From Minisyncoccota bacterium (lineage in GTDB: Bacteria > Patescibacteriota > Minisyncoccia > Phycocordibacterales > CAIJYI01): a stretch of 59,880 nt of DNA. Shown piece by piece: positions 7,561-16,004 of the stretch (position 1 is its first letter; each line of letters starts with the position of its first letter). The translations under genes were made by a program, and so were the position numbers. The stretch is taken from the NCBI GenBank assembly GCA_023229825.1, contig JALNYN010000004.1:1-59880 (forward strand), written 5' to 3'. The notes beneath the pieces are model-generated. The model had not been told where the DNA came from. It did no database searches and worked only from the letters and a program-made list of their open reading frames with translations.

Positions 7561-9060
7561 TTATTTTCTCGGGAACAGTGGGGTATCCACAGTTTTTACC
7601 GTGAAAGATGTTGTATCGATTTTTGGCGAACCGAGAAGCTCGTGAATTTTTTCGGATGTTTCCGGCATGAACGGCGAAAGCATATCGGCTGCGGCGTTAA
7701 TTCCAAAAAGAAGGTTCGCTAAAACCGCTTCGGTCCTCTCTTTATCGGTTTTTACAAGTTTGTAGGGCTCATAGTCGGTGATGTAGCCATCGAGCCGTTT
7801 CAAGAGCACCCAAACGGTCTCGGCCGCTTTTCCGAGTTCGTATTGTTCCATGTGCCGGTCATACGTTGGTAAAATTTCCTCTTCGAGATATTTTTTTACC
7901 GACATGCCGTCTTTGAACGGCACCTCAACACCGTTCTTTTCTGAAATTTTTCCTTCAAAATATTGATTCGCCATTTTGAGAACGCGCGAGATCAGATTTC
8001 CGAGACTGTTGGCGAGATGAGAATTATACCCTTCCAGAAATTTTTCTTCCGTAAAATCGCTATCCTCAAAAAAAGAAATTTGAGAGATCAAATAAAATCG
8101 GAGGGCGTCTGTGCCGTATTTTTCTGCGAGCGAAAAAGGATCAACGACATTTCCTGTGCTTTTTGACATTTTTCGTCCTCCGCTGTTGATGAAACCGTGA
8201 ATGAGAATTTGTTTGGACGCGGGAAGACCGGCAGAAAGAAGCATTGCCTGCCACATCGCTGATTGCTGGCGGAGATTGTCTTTGCCCGCGACCTGCGTGC
8301 CCGGCCACCATGTATTGAATTTTTGTTCATCTTCAGGCCATCCGATAGCGGAAATATAATTGACGAGCGCATCGAACCACACGTACATGACGTGCGCTGG
8401 ATCATCCGGTACGGCGATCCCCCACGGCATTTTTTCTTTGAGGCGGGAGATGCTGAAGTCTTCGAGACCTCCTTCGACAAAGGTCCTGATCTCTTTCAAA
8501 CGCGATGCGGGCAAAACAAAATCCGGGCATTCTTTATATAATGAGAGTAATTTTTCCTGATATTTTGAAAAACGGAAAAAATAATTTTCCTCGTTGATGA
8601 CCTCTATGTCGCGCGTCGGGTGGATGGGACACTTTCCGTCGACGAGTTCGCTGTCCGTCTTTTCCAGTTCGCATCCGATGCAATACTTCACTTGATAATT
8701 CTTTTTGTAAATGTCGTCCGCAGCAAGGCACCGTCTCCAAAATTCCTGCGCCGCTGCGACGTGGTGTGCGTCCGTCGTGCGGATAAAATTATTATAGCTT
8801 AAATTCAGCGCGGTTTTCAGACGGTCGAACCTCGCGGCATATTCGTCCACATAGGCCTGTACTTCCATATTCTCTTCTTCTGCTTTGCGATAGATCTTTA
8901 CGCCGTGCTCGTCAGTACCGGTGTTAAAGAAAACTTCGTCTCCACATTTCGCTCGATAGCGCGCGATCGCGTCCGCGTGAACGATCTCCAAAGCAAAACC
9001 GATATGAGGATCGGCGTTTACATACGGAAGCGTAGTGGTGATGTAAAATTTTTCTGACAT
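7561..9060 (-). CDS. metG: Methionyl-tRNA synthetase
   Basis: The 499-aa class I synthetase has the HIGH-type signature PHIGF near residue 19, the KMSKS motif in GGRKMSKSTGN, and a zinc-knuckle insert (CIGCELEKTDSELVDGKCPI). The short form lacks the C-terminal tRNA-binding EMAP/TRBP extension of many bacteria, which is common in reduced genomes. It charges tRNA-Met and initiator tRNA. The ATG is followed by the conserved KFYITTTLPYVNADPHIG. Upstream DNA is the heptamer array at 9073-9120. Confidence 0.96.
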   Translation of the reverse strand: MSEKFYITTTLPYVNADPHIGFALEIVHADAIARYRAKCGDEVFFNTGTDEHGVKIYRKAEEENMEVQAYVDEYAARFDRLKTALNLSYNNFIRTTDAHHVAAAQEFWRRCLAADDIYKKNYQVKYCIGCELEKTDSELVDGKCPIHPTRDIEVINEENYFFRFSKYQEKLLSLYKECPDFVLPASRLKEIRTFVEGGLEDFSISRLKEKMPWGIAVPDDPAHVMYVWFDALVNYISAIGWPEDEQKFNTWWPGTQVAGKDNLRQQSAMWQAMLLSAGLPASKQILIHGFINSGGRKMSKSTGNVVDPFSLAEKYGTDALRFYLISQISFFEDSDFTEEKFLEGYNSHLANSLGNLISRVLKMANQYFEGKISEKNGVEVPFKDGMSVKKYLEEEILPTYDRHMEQYELGKAAETVWVLLKRLDGYITDYEPYKLVKTDKERTEAVLANLLFGINAAADMLSPFMPETSEKIHELLGSPKIDTTSFTVKTVDTPLFPRK

Positions 9061-9072
9061 ATTTTTCTTCTT

Positions 9073-9123
9073 GTTTCTATTTTCTATTATCTATTTTCTA
9101 TTATCTATTTTCTATTTTCTTTT
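9073..9123. repeat. Single-arm heptamer array (TCTATTT)
   Basis: About seven copies of a 7-bp unit (TCTATTT/TCTATTA) lie between metG and the AI-2E permease gene. The array runs into the 3' end of the permease and encodes its last residues (KKKIENR). Confidence 0.85.
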
Positions 9124-10129
9124 TTTCCACATCATTCACCAGCTCCATAAGTACGGCGGCTAAAGGAACGGCAAGAATGAGCCCCATAAACCCGCCAAGC
9201 TGTGCCCCTACGATAAGACCGAGGATCACAATAATGGGAGGAACGCCGATAACCTTGCGGACAACGACCGGATAAATAAGGTGATTTTCAAATTGCTGGA
9301 CGAGAACGTAGAGCGCGATGGTCATAAAACCGAGAGTGGGGCTCGCGGTGAATCCGATCATGACGGCAGGGATCGCGGAGAGCGTAGGGCCGAATACGGG
9401 AATGAGCTCAAATACCGCGGTAATGAAAGCCAAAAGGAAAGCTTGTTTAACTCCGAGGATGAGGAGTCCGAGATACACGAGCGCTCCAACCAAAACACCG
9501 AGAAGTATCTGTCCTTGTATCCACTTCCCTATTTTATGCTGCGACCGATACCAAAGATCGATAACGTATTTTTCGTTTTTATCCGGAACAATGATCTTCA
9601 GGAAATTCTCAATTCCTTTTTCCTGAACGGCAAAATAAAAAGAAAGGACGAGCACCAGCATGAAATTGAAGAAGCTCCGGAAGACATCAGCGAGCGCGTG
9701 CGTTATGTTGCTGACATCAGCCCCTGATCCGGGAGAAAATGCGCCGACCATATTCTGGAGAATGGCTTTGTAATCGAGCACTTTCGGCCAGGGATTCCAC
9801 TGATCGAGAAAATTCAGATACTGAGGCAGTGATGCGAAAAATTGTGAAAAGTCGTCAAGAAGCGGCGGCAGGAAGAAATAGAACATTCCGGCAAAAAGTC
9901 CGACAAACAGAACGTACACTAAAAGCACGGCGGGAATGCGCGGTATTTTGTGACGAATAAACCATTTGGCGGCCGGCTCAACGCTTGACGCGACGACGAT
10001 GGAAGTGAGAATGACCAGTATGAGATCGGACAGCAGATATGCCACGTAGAAAAAAATAAGCACCAGTATCGTTTTAATGATAGTGCTGACGCTCACGTTT
10101 ATAATTATGTCCCCTTTTTGGTCTTTCAT
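9101..10129 (-). CDS. AI-2E transporter family permease
   Basis: About 342 aa with eight predicted membrane helices in the PF01594-type pattern: a paired N-terminal hairpin (TIIKTILVLIFFYVAYLLSD), a long central soluble loop with QFFASLPQYL, and C-terminal helices including AVFELIPVFGPTLSAIPAV and the PVV..VIGVPP block. Members export small molecules or ions; AI-2 export is only one example, so the substrate is unknown. The start at 10129 is preferred over an ATG nine bases upstream because an extended -10 (TGGTATTAT) ends 7 nt before it. The last codons are encoded by the heptamer array. Confidence 0.88.
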   Translation of the reverse strand: MKDQKGDIIINVSVSTIIKTILVLIFFYVAYLLSDLILVILTSIVVASSVEPAAKWFIRHKIPRIPAVLLVYVLFVGLFAGMFYFFLPPLLDDFSQFFASLPQYLNFLDQWNPWPKVLDYKAILQNMVGAFSPGSGADVSNITHALADVFRSFFNFMLVLVLSFYFAVQEKGIENFLKIIVPDKNEKYVIDLWYRSQHKIGKWIQGQILLGVLVGALVYLGLLILGVKQAFLLAFITAVFELIPVFGPTLSAIPAVMIGFTASPTLGFMTIALYVLVQQFENHLIYPVVVRKVIGVPPIIVILGLIVGAQLGGFMGLILAVPLAAVLMELVNDVEKKKIENR

Positions 10130-10145
10130 TGTCTGCATAATACCA
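10130..10145 (-). promoter_or_regulatory. Extended -10, leaderless start of AI-2E permease
   Basis: TGGTATTAT (TATTAT at 10137-10142) lies 7 nt before ATG 10129. It overlaps the alternative upstream ATG, which it therefore excludes. Confidence 0.65.
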
Positions 10146-10202
10146 TATTTGCGAAAAATATTAAAGATTACTGGGAGCGATTTAAGATTTAATAGCCTCT
10201 CT

Positions 10203-10335
10203 AACTAACCACTTCCCATCCGTCATCCCGTGCCGCGACACGGGATCCACGGGGAGTAACGATAGACGTGGATTCCGGCTCGCGGGCCGGAATGACGACA
10301 AAAGTGATTGGGTTAATTAGAGATAGTATAAGATT
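10203..10335. repeat. Composite dispersed element, copy A (GC palindromes + GTGGATTCCGG repeat)
   Basis: The block reads AACTAACCACTTCCC, then a CATCCCGTG...CACGGGATCC hairpin, then GGGGAGTAACGATA, then the 31-bp palindrome GTGGATTCCGGCTCGCGGGC..., then AAAGTGATTGGGTTAATT and GATAGTATAA. The same order occurs inverted at the right edge (59709-59880), where extra short repeats are inserted. The terminal GATAGTATAA looks like a -10 box, so the element may carry a promoter. The roughly 330-bp gap between the permease and 10471 contains this element, the hairpin at 10348-10386, and no gene I can support. Confidence 0.85.
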
Positions 10336-10347
10336 CAGGTTCATGAT

Positions 10348-10386
10348 TCATAAAAAATACGCTTTCTTAAAAAACGTATTTTTATG
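10348..10386 (-). terminator. Terminator candidate after the gene at 10471-12432
   Basis: The stem AAATACG/CGTATTT has an A/T-rich loop and flanking T runs on both strands, about 85 nt past the stop. Confidence 0.45.
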
Positions 10387-10470
10387 TATGAAAACTTTCC
10401 GGACGAGAGTTAGAAAAACCTATTCGGCGACAACCTGTCGTACCTTCCACTAGCCATTCTTATACTTCGG

Positions 10471-12432
10471 TTATTCCGCCACTTGCGTATCCGTCAGGGT
10501 TATTCTTGGATCCGTACTGCTGATCGTGGTCGATACCGCCTCGGCAACGGAGGTAAGCGCCGCTCCAGTAAAATCATCGGTGGCGGTAAAGGTGGCGGCG
10601 GATAAGAGCGTCGGAGATTTGTACAATTGTGAAAGCCCTGGCAAAAGTACGACCTGGAACGAGACTTGCGCGGGCTCTTCCAAATAGCCCACGCCGGATT
10701 TTATTTTACCGATCTTCCATGTGACTTTTTTGCTGGTTTGATCATAGGAGATCGGAGAGCCGGTCGGAAAGACTTTGCCTGTCCATCTCACCGATAAAGG
10801 AATAGCCGCAGAAACTTCTGCATTTTTTAAATCGTTGACCGTATTTAATGCTTTCCATGTGATCGTGTACGTCGTTTCCTGTCCGACTCGCGGGGGGATC
10901 GGTCCCGTATTCGGGATCGGATCGCCGTAATACGTGCCGTAGGATACCAATTTAGCCAACGTACTCAGTTTTATAGTTTTTGCGGCCGAGAATTTCACAT
11001 CTTCCGGCACATTGTTCTCGTCGACGCGCTTGCCTTTAACGCTGGTCGACACCGAGATCGTCGGATTTTTGAAAGCATTTTTTGCGGAATATGGCAGAAG
11101 AGAGAACCGGAACGAAACTGTTCCCACCTTCCCCGGAGCAAGCGAGGCCAGGTCTTTGATCGCTCGTTTATCCCATGTGATGACATCGCTGATCGAATCG
11201 TAAAAACCTTCCGAATCCGCGAAAACCGTTTTTTTGTCTATCACATCTCCTGTGACGGAAACGCTTATTTCTCCGTCATTGACCTTATCGGGCAGGCTAT
11301 TCGTCCAGTGAATACCGATATCGGCGGGCCTCCATTCATTGAGTACCGGACTTTCCGAATTAACCCCGTTTACAAAGATGTCCATCGATAAGAACGATTT
11401 TTTTATTGTTATTCCCGTTTGCGCCGTAGCGAATATATCTTTCATGACAAGAAAATCTTTTTCTGTGCCCGCGCCGGTCGTGAGACGGAAGATCTTTTGC
11501 TGTTCGCTTTCGCCAAGAAGCGAGCCGCGTACCTCAAGATGCCGCGTGTCGCCGAAATTCATGTCGCCGAGAGACCAAAGACTGTCGCCTTTTACGGGTG
11601 CCGGAACCGCGCCTTTAAAAATAAATCCTTGAGGATAATCGATCTTAAAGAGCGGATCTTTTATGGGGGTCGGCGAATTTGATTTTATATCAACTCCGAG
11701 CGTAAACTCCTGTTTCGGCGTTATCTCGCGAAGAAGCGACGTTGTGAACGAAAGAGGCGCGGCCGTGAGGCCCACCATGAATTTTTTATTCTTCGTATAC
11801 TGGGCGCCGGAACCTTCGATACTGAAACGAACTTCGAAATTTATTTCTTTCCTTTCGTTTTGCCCTCCGAAGATCAGCGCTTTTATGGTTTCCGTGCGCT
11901 CTTCTCCGGCGTCTACCGTGCCGATTTTTTTGATGGTACGAGGAAGTTCTTCTCCCGGATTGCTGATATAACGCGATCCGTCGGGGAAATTAGCTGTGAT
12001 TTGTACGGAATTCAAAGGAACGGTATTTTTGTTCTCGATCTGGACCTGAATGGCTATTTCCTCGCCTCCTTTTGCTGAAACCGGACCAAACACCGAAACA
12101 TTAACATTATTCGGCGAAACAACTATCCGTTTGCTGAAAAACGAAAACGCCGCGATACCGACCGCGATAATAAAGAATATCAGAGAAAAGAGAAAAAACT
12201 TCACGAAGGGCGAACTCGATTCTTTTTCATTTGTTTTTTGATATCTGAGAGAACCGCCCTCCTCCCACACTTCCCTGCCTTCCGCATTGATCTTTTTTGG
12301 CCGCAACACGGTGCGATCTCGGTGCTGTATTTCGTCCTGCCGCGAATACAGTTTTTTTTCAAGATTTTCGATCAAGTGAGATTTATCATCCTCTTGACCA
12401 TCGATCTTTCGAAATGGATCGTTGTTTTCCAT
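10471..12432 (-). CDS. Membrane-anchored surface protein with repeated Ig-like (DUF11/CARDB-type) domains
   Basis: The 653-aa protein has a charged cytoplasmic head (1-76), one membrane helix (about 79-100, FLFSLIFFIIAVGIAAFSFF), then a large extracellular part. At least four beta-sandwich modules of about 120 residues can be seen, each with an E..I.V.I.N...P..S V.I...P pattern followed by a LG.L..G....I motif, as in DUF11/CARDB conserved adhesin repeats. Function is probably structural or adhesive at the cell surface. The ATG at 12432 is chosen because TATAAT ends 6 nt upstream; a longer frame starts inside the heptamer repeat and is rejected. Confidence 0.75.
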   Translation of the reverse strand: MENNDPFRKIDGQEDDKSHLIENLEKKLYSRQDEIQHRDRTVLRPKKINAEGREVWEEGGSLRYQKTNEKESSSPFVKFFLFSLIFFIIAVGIAAFSFFSKRIVVSPNNVNVSVFGPVSAKGGEEIAIQVQIENKNTVPLNSVQITANFPDGSRYISNPGEELPRTIKKIGTVDAGEERTETIKALIFGGQNERKEINFEVRFSIEGSGAQYTKNKKFMVGLTAAPLSFTTSLLREITPKQEFTLGVDIKSNSPTPIKDPLFKIDYPQGFIFKGAVPAPVKGDSLWSLGDMNFGDTRHLEVRGSLLGESEQQKIFRLTTGAGTEKDFLVMKDIFATAQTGITIKKSFLSMDIFVNGVNSESPVLNEWRPADIGIHWTNSLPDKVNDGEISVSVTGDVIDKKTVFADSEGFYDSISDVITWDKRAIKDLASLAPGKVGTVSFRFSLLPYSAKNAFKNPTISVSTSVKGKRVDENNVPEDVKFSAAKTIKLSTLAKLVSYGTYYGDPIPNTGPIPPRVGQETTYTITWKALNTVNDLKNAEVSAAIPLSVRWTGKVFPTGSPISYDQTSKKVTWKIGKIKSGVGYLEEPAQVSFQVVLLPGLSQLYKSPTLLSAATFTATDDFTGAALTSVAEAVSTTISSTDPRITLTDTQVAE

Positions 12433-12444
12433 ACCAGTATTATA
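12433..12444 (-). promoter_or_regulatory. -10 box, leaderless start of surface protein gene
   Basis: A consensus TATAAT at 12439-12444 (minus) is followed by ACTGGT and the ATG at 12432. Confidence 0.75.
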
Positions 12445-12450
12445 GCAAAC

Positions 12451-12545
12451 GAGAAGAGAATAGAGAATGGAGAATTGAGAATAGAATAAAAACGACGACA
12501 ATTTTTCATTCGTATTCTATTTTCTATTCTCTATTTTCCATTTTC
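12451..12545. repeat. Paired heptamer-repeat hairpin (AGAATAG / CTATTTT)
   Basis: The left arm (12451-12491) and right arm (12512-12545) are inverted copies of the same degenerate heptamer word as at 6815-6906. The spacer starts ACGACGACA. It lies between recO and the surface protein gene. Confidence 0.85.
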
Positions 12546-12552
12546 ATCGGTG

Positions 12553-13137
12553 CTAAAGATGCGATTCTTCAAGCGCCCGGTTGATCTCTTTAAGCGCCGA
12601 CCTCCGGTGGGGAGTGAATTGTTCAAGCATGCTCGCGTTGAAGGGAGTTCGTATGTAAAACTTCAGATCTTTATTTTCGCCGATGTATCCGAGCGCCGAC
12701 AATATCTTGAGTACGGCAAGCGTTTCAAAACGGTGCAGTTCATCATTGGTAAATTTCGCATCTTTCAAAAAAGCGGCAGCGTCTTTCAGTTCATGAAAAA
12801 GGGCAGAATTCTCCTCCTCGCCGTGCACGAAACGTCCGACCAGAGAAAGAATGCCGGCAAAAACTTTTATTTTTTGCGTTTCCTTTGTCGGAGAAAAAGA
12901 AATAATTTCTTCCGCATCCGTAAGACGCCACGAAGTTTTTCCGCGGATCAGAGAGAGCCTGGAAAAAGAGTACTCACGCAATCCGTACCTCAACTTCGAA
13001 GAAACTTTGCGCGCCGACTGGGCATGCGCGCCGACAAGGCCGAGATTTTCGGTAAAAATAAACAGCAGCTTATTCGCCTCGCCAAGATCGGCGGAGCGGA
13101 GCACAAAACCGGTGGTGTTGTAGAGATGATAAGACAC
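12553..13137 (-). CDS. recO: DNA repair protein RecO
   Basis: The N-terminal OB domain is clear (GFVLRSADLGEANKLLFIFT, then LGLVGAHAQSARK, KLRYGLREYSF), followed by the helical RecO C-terminal domain (about 75-194). The zinc cysteines found in some RecO proteins are absent. RecO loads RecA on SSB-coated DNA together with RecR. There is no ATG near the expected start; a GTG at 13137 (giving SYHLYNTTGFV) fits the family length at 194 aa. Longer frames cross the palindromic repeat at 13184-13211 and are unlikely. Confidence 0.85.
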   Translation of the reverse strand: MSYHLYNTTGFVLRSADLGEANKLLFIFTENLGLVGAHAQSARKVSSKLRYGLREYSFSRLSLIRGKTSWRLTDAEEIISFSPTKETQKIKVFAGILSLVGRFVHGEEENSALFHELKDAAAFLKDAKFTNDELHRFETLAVLKILSALGYIGENKDLKFYIRTPFNASMLEQFTPHRRSALKEINRALEESHL

Positions 13138-13183
13138 GAAGGGATTTATGATTAACAGATTTAAGGATTTAAGGATTTCTCCG

Positions 13184-13211
13184 CCGGACGCGAGTCTCTG
13201 ACCCCGTCCGG
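13184..13211. repeat. 28-bp palindromic element (TGSETRVRR type), copy 1
   Basis: CCGGACGCGAGTCTCTGACC followed by CCGTCCGG forms a near-perfect hairpin. A short tandem repeat (TTTAAGGA twice, 13160-13176) sits beside it. Copies recur at 31787-31814 and, inside a gene, at 38357-38388. Confidence 0.8.
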
Positions 13212-13241
13212 AACGTTTGGAATTTCCACATATTTCTTTTT

Positions 13242-14027
13242 TCAAAGCAATTTTCGCAGTGCCGGCTCTTGCAGAACAGCATGTGCTCCGCCGAACACAA
13301 CAAAAATATTTTTTCCTTCTTGCCAAAATTTAAGAATTTCCGATACGATATGGACATTTCGATATGTAGAACAAGCTCGCGCAACTTTATTTATAACAGA
13401 ATTTTCAGTTGTTGGGTTTATGTAAGAAAATCTGTCTTCATTTTCGTCAAAATCGACGCCAAAAAGGTTTTTGTGAATTCTTTTCATATTTTCAATAGAA
13501 AAATCGAAATCTTCCCATTTGCTTTCTGTTTTGTCTCTTGTTAAGCATTTATTCGCATATTCTTCAAAATTCGGTTTCGGATTTAAACGACTTCCCGAAT
13601 GGAGACCTCGCATATAATAATAATATTCAATTTCGTCTTTTGAAAATTTTTTCAATAATGCTTCTGTTTCTTCCGTTCGAGTTGGTTCGGGGCAATATAT
13701 ATGAGCCTCAATATCCTTTGCCAGCCAAGTAATCAATCCGCCTTCCCCGTTGCGTTTTATTGTCATTTCTTCATCTTTTAAAACTTTCCGCAACCCACCC
13801 TCAACAAAAACAACCGAATTTTTCCCTCCCGTTTTATCCATAAATTTTCCCCAAAATTCCCTCAAAACAGGAAATTGTTCATTATTCGGGTCATGAGAAT
13901 GATTGGCTCCGAAATAATAAAGCAACTGCTCGTTTTTCTCGATCTCAAAACAATAGGGCCATTTTTTCGCTATGCTTTTCCATTCGTCGTAAGAATAAAG
14001 TAGCGATTCAATTTCTTTTTCTTTCAT
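13242..14027 (-). CDS. TraB/GumN-like protein (tentative)
   Basis: The 261-aa protein has no signal peptide or membrane segment. Three short blocks recall the TraB/PrgY/GumN (TIKI-like) fold: YFGANHSHDP near residue 40 in place of LLGT.H, VVFVEGG near residue 72, and VVFGGAHAVL near the C-terminus in place of the final G..H motif. The middle is charged and helical. Family members may be metal-dependent peptidases, but the match here is weak and the role is unknown. It ends about 30 nt from the palindrome at 13184-13211 and has no clear operon partner. Confidence 0.5.
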   Translation of the reverse strand: MKEKEIESLLYSYDEWKSIAKKWPYCFEIEKNEQLLYYFGANHSHDPNNEQFPVLREFWGKFMDKTGGKNSVVFVEGGLRKVLKDEEMTIKRNGEGGLITWLAKDIEAHIYCPEPTRTEETEALLKKFSKDEIEYYYYMRGLHSGSRLNPKPNFEEYANKCLTRDKTESKWEDFDFSIENMKRIHKNLFGVDFDENEDRFSYINPTTENSVINKVARACSTYRNVHIVSEILKFWQEGKNIFVVFGGAHAVLQEPALRKLL

Positions 14028-14098
14028 AATTTTATTATTTTATGTACTTGGCTCTTTTAGGTTAAATATATACTTAGGTAACAAATGGCTGTTCCACC

Positions 14099-14180
14099 TT
14101 GACTTTTCTGTTGGATTTTCCCTAATATAATTACATTGCCATTTGGCACCAGAGAGCCCACCGTATGGTGGGTTTTCTTA
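14099..14180 (+). ncRNA. Candidate short RNA: promoter followed at once by a terminator
   Basis: In the roughly 290-bp gap between two divergent genes, a TTGACT (14099-14104), 18 nt, TAATAT (14123-14128) promoter points right. About 25 nt after the predicted start comes a strong terminator: GCCCACC, GTA, GGTGGG, then TTTTC (14156-14177). The transcript would be about 45 nt and contains no reading frame. It could be a small RNA, or a leftover of a deleted gene. Only sequence signals support it. Confidence 0.35.
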
Positions 14181-14304
14181 TTCTCTACTGACAAGAATAC
14201 CAAAAATATCAACGAGTAACAATAAAATTACAGCACATATCTCTCATTTTTTTTTGGAGGTTAAACCTCTAAACAAAATGTTCCTCAATATTTCATCGTT
14301 GTGA

Positions 14305-14316
14305 TATACTGTTTAT
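14305..14316 (+). promoter_or_regulatory. -10 box, leaderless start of methyltransferase
   Basis: TATACT at 14305-14310 sits within TGTGATATACT; six nt separate it from ATG 14317. Confidence 0.7.
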
Positions 14317-14874
14317 ATGCAATTTAGCAACCCAGATGACAATATTCGTGAGTTTGGCGTAAAACCGGAGCAAAAGATCGCGATTTTTGGATCGGGTTCG
14401 GGCGGACACACCCTGGCGGCGGCGCGTGCTATGAACGGCACGGGTACCATTTACGGCATTGATTCACGAGGTCAAATGGTTGAGAAGCTGAAAAAAGAAG
14501 CATCGGATCGGCACCACATGAACGTGAGGGTGGTTGGGGGCGATGTGGAACGAATGGGCGGCACGGGAATAACTCCTCTTTCGACCGATGCGGTTATCGT
14601 TCCCGACACGCTCTTTTCTGCGAATGATAAAGCCGGAGTTTTTAAAGAGGCCGACCGAATTCTTTCCTACGGAGGACGGCTTTTAGTAATTGATTGGATC
14701 GCTTCATTCGGAGGAACAGGACCGCAGCCGGAACATGTTTTCTCGGAGCAGGAAGCGCTGGAGCTTGGCAAAAAAATCGGTTTCGTCTACGACCGAAGAT
14801 TTCCCGCCGGAAATTATCACTACGCGCTCATTTTTCACAAACCGACGCCGGACGAGAAGAGTATCAGGAATTAG
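14317..14874 (+). CDS. Class I SAM-dependent methyltransferase
   Basis: The 185-aa protein is a compact Rossmann-fold methyltransferase. Motif I is IAIFGSGSGGHTL (about 24-36), the acidic residue that binds the ribose is in IYGIDSRGQM, motif II/III is VVGGDVER, and LSYGGRLLVIDW is the post-I strand pattern. The first motif (GSGSGGHT) resembles UbiE- and arsenite-methyltransferase-like proteins, but the substrate cannot be assigned. The gene begins directly after a -10 box, so the mRNA is probably leaderless. Its last residues (KSIRN) are encoded by the repeat hairpin that follows. Confidence 0.8.
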   Translation: MQFSNPDDNIREFGVKPEQKIAIFGSGSGGHTLAAARAMNGTGTIYGIDSRGQMVEKLKKEASDRHHMNVRVVGGDVERMGGTGITPLSTDAVIVPDTLFSANDKAGVFKEADRILSYGGRLLVIDWIASFGGTGPQPEHVFSEQEALELGKKIGFVYDRRFPAGNYHYALIFHKPTPDEKSIRN

Positions 14875-14974
14875 TATCAGTATCAGGAATAACGAAGTAA
14901 AAAGAAAAACACCGTCGGTGCTTTTCTTTTTTGTTACTTTTCGTCCCTGATACTGATACTAATTCCCGATACTC
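14859..14974. repeat. Paired AGTATCAG repeat hairpin with nested terminator
   Basis: Outer arms GTATCAG (left, 14859-14890) and CTGATAC (right, 14945-14974) are inverted tandem repeats. The centre contains AAAACACCG/CGGTGCTTTT followed by T runs, which can end both convergent methyltransferase genes. The left arm encodes the 3' end of the upstream gene. Confidence 0.85.
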
Positions 14975-14988
14975 GTCGTCGTATTGTT

Positions 14989-15747
14989 CTATCGTTCTGT
15001 TATGCTTTTTGCTTCAATACACAAAAACAGCGGGAACTCCCTTCTCGTCCTATCCTCCTCCTCTTTTCTCGGACCTTTTTCGCTTTCCCGGTGCGACACC
15101 CATTCTTCGAGGCGCGAGATCTGAAAACCGGCGTTCGCGAGAGTTTTGAAATACACCTGAAGCGGACGATGAAAAGACACCGTGGTTATTTTTTTCTGCG
15201 ATCCGGGATGCATATCGATCTCTCTTTTTGATTCGGTCATGTAAGCATCGATGCGGCGATATTGTTTTTTGGCTTGCTCGTCAAACCCCCAAGAGCTCGC
15301 GCCCGGATTGCGGAAAGCGGGGTGATTCAAGACGAGCAACAATTTCCCTCCCGGTTTTAATTTTTTTTGGATCTCTTTGAAGACCTCCGAAATATTTTCA
15401 ATGTTCTGTGCGGCGAGAATTATGGTAGCTGCGTCCAAGGAATGTTCCTGGATCATTTCGAGTCTGTGCGCCGGCGAGACGAAAAATTTTGCGTTCGAAA
15501 CATTCTTCTTTGCGATGGCGATCAGTTTCGCTGAGATGTCCGTCCCGACGACCGCAGCTCCCGCATCCGCAAACGCCCGCGAAAAAAAACCTTGTCCACA
15601 AGCAAGATCAAGAACTTTCATGCCGTTCTTAAGGGCAGCAAGACGGACGACGTTCGGCAATATAACCTTATTTTGATACGTGTCTTCGTCCCGCAACAGA
15701 TCATCGTACCAGTCGCCCACATGCTCCCAGGAAGTGCTTTTTTTCAT
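14989..15747 (-). CDS. Class I SAM-dependent methyltransferase (Methyltransf_11/25 type)
   Basis: Starting at 15747 the product is 252 aa. Motif I is VLDLACGQGFFSRAF, the ribose-binding acidic residue is in VVGTDISAKLI, motif III lies in SLDAATIILAAQNI, and LKPGGKLLLVLNHP is the strand 5 signature. The length and the C-terminal cap region (RRIDAYMTES...) suggest a small-molecule methyltransferase, substrate unknown. Start 15747 is supported by a TATTGT -10-like box ending 6 nt upstream. It is divergent from the Bfd-like gene, whose promoter begins about 27 nt away, so both may share control. Confidence 0.82.
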   Translation of the reverse strand: MKKSTSWEHVGDWYDDLLRDEDTYQNKVILPNVVRLAALKNGMKVLDLACGQGFFSRAFADAGAAVVGTDISAKLIAIAKKNVSNAKFFVSPAHRLEMIQEHSLDAATIILAAQNIENISEVFKEIQKKLKPGGKLLLVLNHPAFRNPGASSWGFDEQAKKQYRRIDAYMTESKREIDMHPGSQKKITTVSFHRPLQVYFKTLANAGFQISRLEEWVSHRESEKGPRKEEEDRTRREFPLFLCIEAKSITER

Positions 15748-15759
15748 AGGGAAACAATA
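15748..15759 (-). promoter_or_regulatory. -10 box, leaderless start of methyltransferase 14989-15747
   Basis: TATTGT (15754-15759, minus) is followed by TTCCCT and the ATG. Confidence 0.55.
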
Positions 15760-15774
15760 CCACATAATCGAAAA

Positions 15775-15803
15775 ATGACAAAGTTTCCTTCTTGTGCTAG
15801 CAT
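15775..15803 (+). promoter_or_regulatory. Promoter of the Bfd-like gene
   Basis: ATGACA, 17 nt, TAGCAT. The start would lie near 15810, leaving a short leader with a GGAG Shine-Dalgarno site at 15823-15826. Confidence 0.65.
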
Positions 15804-15833
15804 GAAATAAGAACAGATGAACCGGAGATGAAG

Positions 15834-16004
15834 ATGTACATTTGCATTTGCAAAGCGATCACGGAAGAGAAACTGAATGTTTGCATAAAGGAAAATTCCT
15901 GCGCCAGGGTATCGCACGTAAAAAAAACGTGCCAAGCCGGAAGCCAGTGCGGAATATGCATTCCGTGGATAAAAAGGGCTATAAAAGAAGCCGTCGAAGA
16001 ATAA
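15834..16004 (+). CDS. Bfd-like [2Fe-2S] ferredoxin
   Basis: This 56-aa gene begins MYICICKAITEEKL, as bacterioferritin-associated ferredoxins do. Cys4, Cys6, Cys39 and Cys42 (QCGICIPW) match the four [2Fe-2S] ligands of E. coli Bfd (4, 6, 38, 41). Extra Cys at 17, 23 and 33 are unusual. Bfd-type domains donate electrons to release iron from bacterioferritin or serve as modules in redox enzymes; no bacterioferritin gene lies in the window. The ATG at 15834 is preferred over 15828 because GGAG is 7 nt upstream. A promoter precedes it and a strong terminator follows, so it is a single-gene unit. Confidence 0.85.
   Translation: MYICICKAITEEKLNVCIKENSCARVSHVKKTCQAGSQCGICIPWIKRAIKEAVEE

Noticed and set aside
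13169..13384. Short minus-strand frame with TGSETRVRRR tail
   Set aside because: It only reads through the palindromic element and the end of the next gene in another frame.
14028..14316. tRNA gene in the intergenic gap
   Set aside because: The GCCCACC/GGTGGG hairpin is followed by a T run and has no cloverleaf arms; it is a terminator.
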